Assembly (NCBI GenBank): GCA_030761205.1
Contig: JAULJL010000028.1
Span: forward strand, 17,039,001 to 17,103,000
DNA from: Fremontodendron californicum
Taxonomy: Eukaryota > Streptophyta > Magnoliopsida > Malvales > Malvaceae
DNA length: 64,000 nucleotides
Direction of reading: 5' to 3'
How positions within the stretch are numbered: the first letter of the stretch is position 1; the number at the start of each line of letters is the position of its first letter. Below the pieces are notes generated by a model. It was not told where the DNA came from, ran no database searches, and was given only the letters and a program-made list of their open reading frames with translations. The position numbers and the translations under genes were made by a program. Positions 36,248 to 45,292 of this stretch are shown one piece after another.

Positions 36248-36249
36248 CC
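36248..36249 (-). promoter_or_regulatory. Putative 3' splice site upstream of LOG (E2)
   Basis: Minus strand TTCTCTTTCAG|GCACTCG; the exon begins at 36248, 21 nt before the LOG ATG. Pairing with the leader donor at 39892 would remove about 3.6 kb, including gag and CRP. Confidence 0.55.
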
Positions 36250-36502
36250 TGAAAGAGAATGAGTACATGGTGTAATATATAGAGGACTGAGTAGTGAATC
36301 AGACAAGAGTAATAATGTCGCCGAAAGTGTATTTGACCTGTCAGAAGAAAATGTTAACCTAACAAAAGATTTTTGCATGATTTCAGGAAGAAAATCAAAA
36401 AGAGAAGAAAAATCAACCGTAAAAGTCAAAAGTAATAATGTCGCCGAAAGTGTATTTGGCATCTTCCTCTGGTTTTACGTCCAGAAACGGCTTAAACGCC
36501 TT

Positions 36503-37039
36503 CTATGAGTCGAGGATATGCTTCCCATCCAGTTTTCTTACAAGCTGGCAAACAGGGTCTTTTATCATCAGATTCCCAAGATGTTGCCATTCCCTTTGGA
36601 ATTGCGGCCATAAATCAAGAATTTCTCTTTGTACGTCTCCACTAGGATGCGTCTCAAGAGAAAGTTGGATATTACCCAAATTCTCCTTACTCAGTCCATC
36701 CTTAATGAATTCAATTTTATCATCTCGATTAGAGGACGGAATCCCAATAGAACGACATTTACCGTTACACGTCCATCGTGCACACTTGTGGCAATTTGAA
36801 CTCATGCGCTTTGCTCGTCGCTTCTTTGCATAAGTGCTTCTACCTGTACCTGGTAAATGCAAAACAGGAAGATATTCATCTTCACGTACCTTGGCTTCAA
36901 TTATCCAACGTATGTCTTCAGGAATCCCTTTGTGCATAAGCATTCTTAATGTTTCAAATCGAACTTGGTAAAGCTTCAGTAAAATATTTCGAGGAAAAGG
37001 AGGAAATCGTTTCTGCAATCTTTTGAGAATATCATCCAT
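36503..37039 (-). CDS. Cysteine-rich basic protein resembling carlavirus nucleic-acid-binding protein (copy in E2)
   Basis: 178 aa, intact, starting at the ATG that opens all four copies; here there is no in-frame upstream extension, which supports this start. Basic run KKRRAKR (72-78) and Cys83, 86, 91, 95 are conserved, as is GTGRST just before (Tyr instead of Phe at 70). It sits about 180 bp after the gag fusion stop, where Athila relatives have an env-like ORF, but it has no membrane segment. A nucleic-acid-binding and possibly silencing-suppressing role is inferred from the virus family it resembles; the last ~70 residues are unassigned. Confidence 0.7.
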   Translation of the reverse strand: MDDILKRLQKRFPPFPRNILLKLYQVRFETLRMLMHKGIPEDIRWIIEAKVREDEYLPVLHLPGTGRSTYAKKRRAKRMSSNCHKCARWTCNGKCRSIGIPSSNRDDKIEFIKDGLSKENLGNIQLSLETHPSGDVQREILDLWPQFQREWQHLGNLMIKDPVCQLVRKLDGKHILDS

Positions 37040-37041
37040 CC
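37040..37041 (-). promoter_or_regulatory. Putative 3' splice site at the CRP start (E2)
   Basis: Minus strand TTTTTTTTTTCCAG|GATGG after a longer T-rich tract. A TATATAAAT lies at 37080-37088. Pairing with the donor at 39892 would remove about 2.85 kb. Confidence 0.55.
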
Positions 37042-37220
37042 TGGAAAAAAAAAATGAAATAAAATAAAATGAAAGAGAAATTTATATACAATATCAGTTT
37101 TGTGGGTAGCTGATGGAACCGACTTAAATAATCACGGAGTACCGTTATCCGCCATTTAACCGGAAAAAAAATGAATTTTTTTTTTTTTTTTTTGAAGATT
37201 AGTAAAAATTATATTTACAT

Positions 37221-39866
37221 CTAGTTATTTTCAAAACAAGGATCAGAAAGAAAAACAACCTCTTCTTGAGTAACATGATTTTCCAAAAAAAGTTTGAGTC
37301 TTTGTCCATTTACCTTGAATACGTTACCATTTTGAGGATTCTCAATGTCAACTGCTCCATAATGATACACATGCTTAACCACAAATGGGCCAGTCCATCT
37401 TGATCTCAACTTACCAGGAAATATGTGAAGTCTAGAATTATAAAGTAGAACTTTTTGCCCAACATCAAATGTTTTTCTTGAAATTAACTTGTCATGAAAG
37501 GCTTTAGTTCTTTCTTTATGAATTTTAGAATTCTCATATGCATCATTTCTGAGTTCCTCAAGTTTTTGTTTCCAACAATGCTTAACCTGAAAAGAATTTA
37601 ACAAAGAATCAGTGTGTGAAATTTCTGAAGCATTATCAAACTCACATTCAATTAAATAAGCTTCTAAAGGATCATGGAATGTGGTAGTGGTGAGATGTTC
37701 ATGAACAAGTTCTTCAATGAAATCCACTTCATGTACTTCTGAATCATCACCAGGTTGCTTGCAAGTGTTGAACACATTTAATTCTAAAGTCATATTTCCA
37801 AAAGAAATGTTCAACATACCATTCCTGCAATTTATCAGAGCATTAGAAGTTGCAAGAAATGGACGGCCTAATATAACAGGAATTTGAACATTTGGATTTG
37901 AAACAGGATGTGTGTCCAAAACAATAAAATCAACAGGGAAGTAAAAATTATCAATTTGAACCAAAACATCTTCAACTATCCCTCGAGGAATTTTTACAGA
38001 ACAATCAGCTAGTTGAAGTGTAACAGGTGTTTCCTTGAGTTCACCTAAACCTAACTGTTGATAAACAGAAAAAGGAAAAAGATTAACACTAGCACCAAGA
38101 TCAAGCAATGCACGTTCTATTCTAGTGTTTCCAATGATGCATGAGATTGTTGGACATCCAGGATCTTTGAATTTTGGTGGAGTAAGGTGCTGAATGATTG
38201 AGCTCACACTTTCCGTCAAAAATGCTTTCTTTTGTACATTATGTTTCCTTTTAACTGTGCACATGTCCTTCAAAAATTTAGCATAAGATGGAACTTGTTT
38301 GATTGCATCCAATAAAGGAATGTTAATCTTAACTTGTTTGAAAAGTTCATAAATTTCTGCATTTTGATTCAAATTCTTTATTGTTTGCAACCTTTGAGGA
38401 AAAGGAGCAGGATGCATACCTTTTTCTTTGTCCAAATTTTCAAGAAGTTCAGACTTACCATCATCCTTACCATTACTTTTCGGAGGGGAAAGAGGATCTT
38501 GGTCTTTTGATGGAATCTTTTTGTCAATTGCCTTTCCACTTCGAAGAGTTGTGATAGAACTGGCATTTTCCTGTTGAGTTTCATTGGAGCAAGAAACAAG
38601 ACATTGAGTAGAAGGGTTAGGCTGAGGTTGAGCAGGAAACTTACCTTTTTCTTGAGTGCGTAATGAAGCTGTCAATGTGGACAAGGTGTTTTTGATCTCA
38701 TTGATGTCCTGTGAAGTCCGGCTATTCACATTTGCTTGTGTTTGCATGAATGCTTGCAATGTCTCTTCCAAGGTTTGTACACGTGAAGGTTGATAGGAAA
38801 AAGTGTTGCCCGGCTTTTGAGATTGTGGTACCTGAACATGATTATTATTCCGCCAACTGAAGTTGGGATGATTTCTCCATTCAGGGTTATACGTTTCAGA
38901 GTAAGGAGAAGGAAAAGGTTTTTTAAATGTGTTTATGGAATTTACTTGATCATGCAACGCTTCTTTAAGAATGGGAATGTTTGGACATTCAGAAGTGGGG
39001 TGTCCCATGATTTCACAAATTCCACAACTTTCTTCATTTTTAACCGTTTTGACTTCTTTTACTTCTCTAAGTTCCATGGCTTCAATCTTTCTAGCCAAAT
39101 TAGCTACTTTAGCTTTTATCTCCTCTTCTTGACTAAAATGATATTTTCCTCTGTTAGAAACAAGATTAGATCTATTGGAACTTTCAGAGGAATTATCTGT
39201 GTGCCAGGCTTGAGAGTTATCTGCCAAATGGTCTAGGTAGTCAAAGGCTTCTTCAGGTTCTTTTTCTAGAAACTCACCGTTACACATTGTTTCAACAAAT
39301 TGTTTAGTTTCGGGAGTTAAACTTTCATAAAAGAAACTAATAAGACGCCATTTTTCAAAACCATGATGTGGACAAGAACTTAACAAATCTTTAAAACGCT
39401 CCCAGCACTGAAAAAATGCTTCATTTTGATTTTGATTGAAATTTTGAATCTGTCTTTTCAAAGCAGTAGTTTTATGTGCTGGGAAAAATTTCTTTAGAAA
39501 CTCAGTTTGTAATTCTTGCCATGTGCCAATTAACCTTGGTTTTAAATTATGAAGCCAAATTTTTGCTTTATCTTTTAAAGAAAAAGGAAATAATTTTAGC
39601 TTGACAATTTCATTTGTACATTGTTGGTCATTAAAGGTGACACATACATCTTCGAAGTCTTTTAGAAACGAGTAAGCACTTTCCGATTCTAACCCATGGA
39701 AATTTGGAAGCAAAGCTATCATACCTGGTTTAAAACGAAAGTTGTTTGCATTGAGAGGAAAAATAAAACAAGAGGGTGATGAGCTTCGAGTTGGTTGCAA
39801 GTAGTCACGCATGGTGCGTACTTGTCTGTTCTCATCTTCAGCATGAACACTTTCATTGTCAGCCAT
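37221..39866 (-). CDS. Athila-type gag-protease fused to integrase C-terminus (E2)
   Basis: 881 aa from the ATG in ACCATGG at 39866. The frame is open upstream, but only from a TTG in this copy. Domains: capsid-like gag (about 35-210, e.g. PNFHGLESESAYSFLKDFED), zinc knuckle CGICEIMGHPTSEC (281-294, C-x2-C-x4-H-x4-C), protease with DLGA (589-592, the Athila form) and ILGRP (665-669), then within about 100 residues the integrase C-terminal domain (about 770-865: QKVLLYNSRLHIFPGKLRSR, WTGPFVVKHVYHYGAVDI). RT, RNase H and the integrase zinc and catalytic domains are missing, and the junction is in frame. It could form particles and process them, but cannot copy or insert DNA. A 5' splice site lies 26 nt upstream of the start. 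Confidence 0.9.
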   Translation of the reverse strand: MADNESVHAEDENRQVRTMRDYLQPTRSSSPSCFIFPLNANNFRFKPGMIALLPNFHGLESESAYSFLKDFEDVCVTFNDQQCTNEIVKLKLFPFSLKDKAKIWLHNLKPRLIGTWQELQTEFLKKFFPAHKTTALKRQIQNFNQNQNEAFFQCWERFKDLLSSCPHHGFEKWRLISFFYESLTPETKQFVETMCNGEFLEKEPEEAFDYLDHLADNSQAWHTDNSSESSNRSNLVSNRGKYHFSQEEEIKAKVANLARKIEAMELREVKEVKTVKNEESCGICEIMGHPTSECPNIPILKEALHDQVNSINTFKKPFPSPYSETYNPEWRNHPNFSWRNNNHVQVPQSQKPGNTFSYQPSRVQTLEETLQAFMQTQANVNSRTSQDINEIKNTLSTLTASLRTQEKGKFPAQPQPNPSTQCLVSCSNETQQENASSITTLRSGKAIDKKIPSKDQDPLSPPKSNGKDDGKSELLENLDKEKGMHPAPFPQRLQTIKNLNQNAEIYELFKQVKINIPLLDAIKQVPSYAKFLKDMCTVKRKHNVQKKAFLTESVSSIIQHLTPPKFKDPGCPTISCIIGNTRIERALLDLGASVNLFPFSVYQQLGLGELKETPVTLQLADCSVKIPRGIVEDVLVQIDNFYFPVDFIVLDTHPVSNPNVQIPVILGRPFLATSNALINCRNGMLNISFGNMTLELNVFNTCKQPGDDSEVHEVDFIEELVHEHLTTTTFHDPLEAYLIECEFDNASEISHTDSLLNSFQVKHCWKQKLEELRNDAYENSKIHKERTKAFHDKLISRKTFDVGQKVLLYNSRLHIFPGKLRSRWTGPFVVKHVYHYGAVDIENPQNGNVFKVNGQRLKLFLENHVTQEEVVFLSDPCFENN

Positions 39867-39891
39867 GGTAGGAGTTGTATTAGAAAGATTA

Positions 39892-39893
39892 CC
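39892..39893 (-). promoter_or_regulatory. Putative 5' splice site in the E2 leader
   Basis: Minus strand TTTTTCAG|GTAATC, 26 nt before the gag ATG. Splicing from here to the CRP or LOG acceptors would give short-leader mRNAs for each. Confidence 0.5.
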
Positions 39894-39976
39894 TGAAAAA
39901 GTTTCACAATAAAATCTAACTAAACAACGAGATCTAAAATCACGTCGCCAAACAAGCAAAGTTAATATACAGATTA

Positions 39977-40100
39977 GGCGGTATAACCAGCCAATAAAAA
40001 TAAAACAAAGTTAATATACAATATAAATATAAATATATAGAAAATTAGGCGGTATAACCAGCCAAAAAATATATATACAAATTAGGCGGTATAACCAGCC
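39977..40100 (-). repeat. Hairpin repeat array, three copies (E2 leader)
   Basis: GGCGGTATAACCAGCC at 39977, 40048 and 40085, between the primer site and the putative donor, so present in both unspliced and spliced RNA. Confidence 0.85.
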
Positions 40101-40144
40101 AATAAAAATAAATATACTTATAAACTTATATACTTAGTATTGCT

Positions 40145-40162
40145 TCCCCGGCAACGGCGCCA
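40145..40162 (-). other. Primer binding site, tRNA-Asp type (E2)
   Basis: Minus strand TGGCGCCGTTGCCGGGGA, 6 nt from the 5' LTR end. Confidence 0.88.
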
Positions 40163-40168
40163 AAAACT

Positions 40169-41668
40169 TGATGGAGACTCAATTAAGAGTTATAAACCCA
40201 AGTGCAGGTTATGTTCAAGTAATAAATTCTCGGGTGTCCGAGGTCGAACCACAGAGAAGCGTACTAGTAAGTATAAGTTTATAAATATATATGAAAAAAA
40301 AATAAACAAGATATTAGGGAATCAATAACAAAGAAAGTAAACAAGATATTAGAGAACAAAATAAACAAAATAACATAAAAGCAATTAAACAAGATATAAA
40401 AAACAATAAGAAAGGATGTTGAGGTTAGAGAATCCACTCTTGGTGTTATGCTAAGATTAATCTTGTTTTATTACACAATTGAAATCCACACATAAGGGAG
40501 GTTCCAATCGGAAGGTTTAGCAATTCAGTCCAAATTGTCCAACGTCCATAGCATATGATATTATGTTCATTTGGTGTCCTCAAAACTCATAAAAAGAGTC
40601 CAAGCATTCCTTATGCCAAGGTATATGTCTACAACAAATCAAGGTTATGAAACCAAGCATTTATTGTGCCATTTTCATTGTCAATAATGAATCAAGATCC
40701 CTACTTTGCAAGTATGATTTTAAACCAAAAGAAAATATTATCTATACTAGTGTTTATAAATGATAATTCATTTTAGCTCATGTTTAAGAGACTAACCTTA
40801 GCATTTACCAAGAGCTTCACCTCATCACCTCAACAATATGATTAGCAACACATACTAGATATGAATAAAATGAAAAGAAATGTAAGAAGCATAAGTAAAT
40901 ATAGAAAAAGAAAACTAGAGAAAGGAAAGAAAAAGAAAACTTAGAGAATTTTATTACAATGGCTAATATCCTACCAATGTATCAATGTATCCCAATACTC
41001 ATCCAAGGCCCTCTATTTATACACATTTTGGAGGGCTAAATGACAAGAGACAAGCTTTACAAATTTCAAAGGTAGGTATAATAGGTGGGTGCATTTTTCT
41101 AACAATTTTCGTCATATTGTATGACAATTCTGATCAGCCAGCTTGATGGTCGATTTTGTCAATGTTGGAGGCTCGATCTGATAAAATAGTCTTCTAGAAA
41201 AATATACCCCTATCAGTTACGGATCCATAGCCGTTGGAATCAGATCATTTGCGCACGTGGATCGGAAGATATGGTCAAAATACCAAAACGGTGCAGAACA
41301 GACGTCATTGCACATCAGCCAACTTGATGGTCGATTTCGCTAGGGAAAACGACTCCGTTTCAAGAAGTGTAAAACATGAAAAAGATAGATATGCCTCTTA
41401 GCTTTGCAGGGATACAAAGTTCAGCCTTATTTCTTCAGTGAAACTCGAGATATAGCTGATATGGCAAAAGGTGTCGGAACTGGAACTGATCTGGATTTGC
41501 CCTTAATTCTAGTAATCTGAAATCACTCAAAGAAACTTGTGAAAAACACCAAATTACATAAAAATATAAAAGATCATAAACACAATTAGACTAAACAATA
41601 ATAACTCGTATTTGACACAAAACAATAATAAAACATAACTAAAAACTATATAATTATACGAGTTATCA
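40169..41668 (-). repeat. E2 5' LTR
   Basis: 1500 bp; differs from the 3' LTR at about four positions (e.g. near 41188, 41198, 41283 and 41431). TATA box TATAAATAGAGG at 41010-41021 on the minus strand. Confidence 0.93.
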
Positions 41669-43391
41669 GCCCCAAACTTCACAACTCCGACGTTAATCAG
41701 GCTTTGGACTTTTTTTTTAAAGGCCAGGCAATCTTCAATCGAATGTTCTTGAATTCCTACGTGGTACGCGCAATTAGTGTTTGCATTGTACCACCTCGGA
41801 TATGGCGATGTTAGAGGTTTGAGGTACACGGGTGCAACAAGTTGACCCTGCAATAGTTTGGGATATAGCTCACCATAGGTGGTAGGAATCGGATCAAATT
41901 GGGGTTTTTGATCGTTCCTTGGTGAACGTTGGTCATTGCGCCTGGCTCCATGAGTGTTTGGGACAATGTTTTGAGGAAGGTTTATTTGTGGGATATGCTA
42001 GCTGGAAACGGCTGTTGTGGTATATTGGTGTAAGGGAAGAGATTTTGGTTAAGGTGGTTCACATTGGGGTAATAAGGATTATACCCCGGATAAGGTGTGC
42101 AGGGTGTAGGAGGTGCATAGGATGTGGTAGGAGTATAGGGCCTTGTTGGTGTATGTGGTGTGAGAGGTGCATATGGGTATTGGTTGATACTAACTGCATG
42201 GGTCTCCTCTCTCTTCCTGGCAGATAATACCTTTTCCGAAATAAAAGGCTCACCTCCTTCCATTTTCCCATTCTTAATGGTCGACTCTATCATCTCTCCA
42301 AATATTACCATGTCTGCAAAGTCCTTGGTGGCACTCCCCACCAATTTATCATAATATGGTGCTTTCAAAGTGTTAATGAAAAGCACTGTAGTTTCTTTGC
42401 TAGTTAAAGGGGGTTGCACTTGTGTGGCCAGATCCCTCCACTTTTGCGAGTATTCTTTGAAACTCTCATTGGTCCTCTTTTCCATGTTTTGTAGCGACAG
42501 CCTATCAGGTACCATGTCAGACACATGCTTATAATATTCCATGAAAGCCCTGGCTAAATGTGTCCATGAATGAATCTTGGTGCTACTCAGCTGGTTGTAC
42601 CATCGGGTTGCAGACCCTATCAAGCTATCTTGGAAACAATGGATAAGCAGTTTCTCAGTATCATCATGCCCCGTCATCCTCTTGCAATACATGGTCAGAT
42701 ATGCTGATGGGTTGGTAGTCCCAATATATTTTTCAAAGTCTGGCACTTTGAACTTTGAGGGAATTACTAGATCGTGTACTAAGCTCATCTCTTTGGCATC
42801 CAGACTGCCAAATAACTCCGCCCCTTCAACGGCCCTCAGCCTTTCCTCCAGTAGTTAATATTTTTTCTGTGATTCTACCATTTCGACCCTCTGCAGCTCA
42901 GTCATCTTTGTTTTTTTTCTTTTCAGCGAGTTCCTCAAAGTCGGGAACATTAACATCATTTAGGTCAGCTTTTACATTACCCTTTCCGGGAACATAGTTC
43001 TGTGCCTCTGCAGCTGGCTGGATGTAAACATAGGAAGCTGCCCCAATTGGCACCTCTTGGCCCTTTGCTGTATGTTTTCAGGCTGATCCTCTTCAACTAC
43101 CACCCTTTTCCCGGTGACCGAATTCTCTCCTGGCCCTTTTTGTTTCATCATGGCACTCATCATTTCTATAAGCTTAGTCATCTGTTCTCGAGACTCCTCC
43201 TGAGATTTAGCTAACTGTTCCTGTAGTTCCGTTTGAGTTCTTTCCATTCTTTCAATTCTAGCAAGCTGATCATTTTCAATAGCTCTGGCTTGAGATCGAG
43301 TATTGTAAGGGTGTCGAAAATCTGTTTCTTTCTGAGTGCGACCAATTGTACCTCTAGTTTTTGAAAACCATGAATTAAAAATTATTGACAC
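41669..43391 (-). pseudogene. Tat gag, N-terminal and central part (right of E2)
   Basis: Frames 43391-42972 (RHPYNTRSQARAIENDQLAR, coiled-coil-like ARIERMERTQTELQEQLAKS), 42788-41982 (capsid-like FKVPDFEKYIGTTNPSAYLT ... LLIHCFQDSLIGSATRWYNQL) and 41853-41669 (Cys/His cluster CAYHVGIQEHSIEDC) form one gag broken by frame changes near 42960 and 41980 and then by the insertion of E2. It is close in sequence to the fragment at 15402-16861. Confidence 0.85.
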
Positions 43392-43786
43392 TTTTTTTTT
43401 ATGTTTTATAAAAAATGAATGAATGAATGACTAAATGTGAATGAATGAATCAAATAAAATGAATAATTACATGACTACGTATATGAATACGAAAAAATAA
43501 ATGAATTAACAAATGAAATGAACAAATAAGTGTTTAAGTGTATGAATATGAATGAATGAACAAGTAAAAATAATACATAAGTGGTTAAATGTATGAACAT
43601 AAACGAATTTCAAAAATGAATGATTATAAATATGAGTAAATGTACAGATGAACAAACAAAATATATAAAATATGAATGTATTTGAAAGTATTGGCCCCGG
43701 GATAATTTCAACCGAACGATCTTTCATTGATTTCCTGGAACTAAATACATCACAGATAGAATAAAAGGATCACTGCCTAAGATAAG
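43392..43786. repeat. Tat ORF1-gag spacer with ATGA/TGAA simple repeats
   Basis: GAATGAATGAATG-type tetranucleotide tracts and degenerate relatives fill 43410-43640. No coding signal. The last five bases, ATAAG (43782-43786), are the E3 target duplication. Confidence 0.7.
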
Positions 43787-45292
43787 TGATGGAGACTCAA
43801 TTAAGAGTTGTAAACCCAAGTGCAGGTTATGTTCAAGTAATAAATTCTCGGGTGTCCGAGGTCGAACCACAGGGAAGCGTATTAGTAAGTATAAGTTTAT
43901 AAATATATAAGACAAAGAAAGTAAACAAGATATTAGGGAATCAACAACAAAATAAGATAAACAAGATATTAGAGAACAAAATAAACAAAATATAAAAGAA
44001 ATTAAACAATATATAAAAAACAATAAGAAAAGATGTTGAGGTTAGAGAATCCACTCTTGGTGTTATGCTAAGATTAATCTTGTTTTATTACACAATTGAA
44101 ATCCACACATAAAGGAGGTTCCAATCGGAAGGTTTAGCAATTCAGTCCAAATTGTCCAACGTCCATAGCATATGATATTATGTTCATTTGGTGTCCTCAA
44201 AACTCATAAAAAGAGTCCAAGCATTCCTTATGCCAAGGTATATGTCTACAACAAATCAAGGTTATGAAACCAAGCATTTACTGTGCCATTTTCCTTGTCA
44301 ATAATGAATCAAGATCCCTACTTTGTAAGTATGATTTTAAACCAAAAGAAAATATTATCTATACTAGTGTTTATAAATGATGATTCATTTTAGCTCATGT
44401 TTAAGAGACTAACCTTAGCATTTACCAAGAGCTTCACCTCATCACCTCAACAATATGATTAGCAACACATACTAGATATGAATAAAATGAAAAGAAATGT
44501 AAGCAGCATAAGTAAATAAAAAAAGAAAACTAGAGAAAGGAAAGAAGAAGAAAACTTAGAGAATTTTATTACAATGGCTAATATCCTCCCAATCTACAAT
44601 AATGCCCTTACAATCATCCAAGGCCCTCTATTTATACACATTTGGAGAGCTAAATGACAAGAGACAAGCTTTATAAATATCAAAGGTAGGTATAATAGGT
44701 GGGTGCATTTTTCTAACAATTTTCGTCATATTGTATGACAATTCTGATTAGCCAGCTTGATGGTCGATTTTGTCAATGTTGGAGGCTCGATCTGATCAAA
44801 TGGTCTTCTAGAGAAATATACCCCTATCAGTCACGGATCCATAGCCGTTGGAATCAGATCATTTCCTCATGTGGATCGGAAGATATGGTCAAAATACCAA
44901 AACAGGTCAGCACAGACGTCATTGCACATCAGCCAACTTGATGGTCGATTTCGCTAGGGAAAACGACTCCGTTTCAAGAAGTGTAAAACATGAAAAAGAT
45001 AGATATGCCTCTTAACTTTGCACTGTAAAAAATTCAGCCTTATTGCTTCAGTGAAACTCCAGATATAGCGGATATGGCAAAAGGTGTCGGAACTGGAACT
45101 GAACTGGATTTGCCCTTAATTGTTGATTTAACCTAGTAATCTGAAATCACTCAAAGAAACTCGTGAAAAGCACCAAATTACATAAAAATATAAAATATCA
45201 TAAACACAATTAGACTAAGCAATAATAACTCGTATTTGACACAAAACAATAATAAAACATAACTAAGAACTATATAATTATACGAGTTATCA
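43787..45292 (-). repeat. E3 LTR a
   Basis: 1506 bp, TG...CA on the minus strand, TATAAATAGAGG at 44625-44636. Similar to the E2 LTR but with indels. Confidence 0.93.

Larger units (their letters stand above)
32283..41668 (-). mobile_element. E2: Athila-type non-autonomous LTR element with gag-pro-INTc fusion, CRP and LOG
   Basis: LTRs 32283-33782 and 40169-41668 (1500 bp each, about four substitutions apart by eye), primer site for tRNA-Asp, polypurine tract and an exact GCCCC target duplication (32278-32282 and 41669-41673). The interior encodes, in order on the minus strand, a gag-protease-integrase-C-terminus fusion, a cysteine-rich protein and LOG. All three are open. RT, RNase H and integrase core are absent. 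It is inserted in the gag of the older Tat element. Confidence 0.95.

Noticed and set aside
36503..37039. CRP as an isolated endogenous virus fragment inserted by chance
   Set aside because: It is intact at the same internal position in four copies of three separately inserted elements, so it travels with the element.
38790..39236. 148-aa plus-strand frame inside the gag fusion
   Set aside because: Antisense shadow of gag, with no recognisable domain and not preserved beyond what gag conservation imposes.
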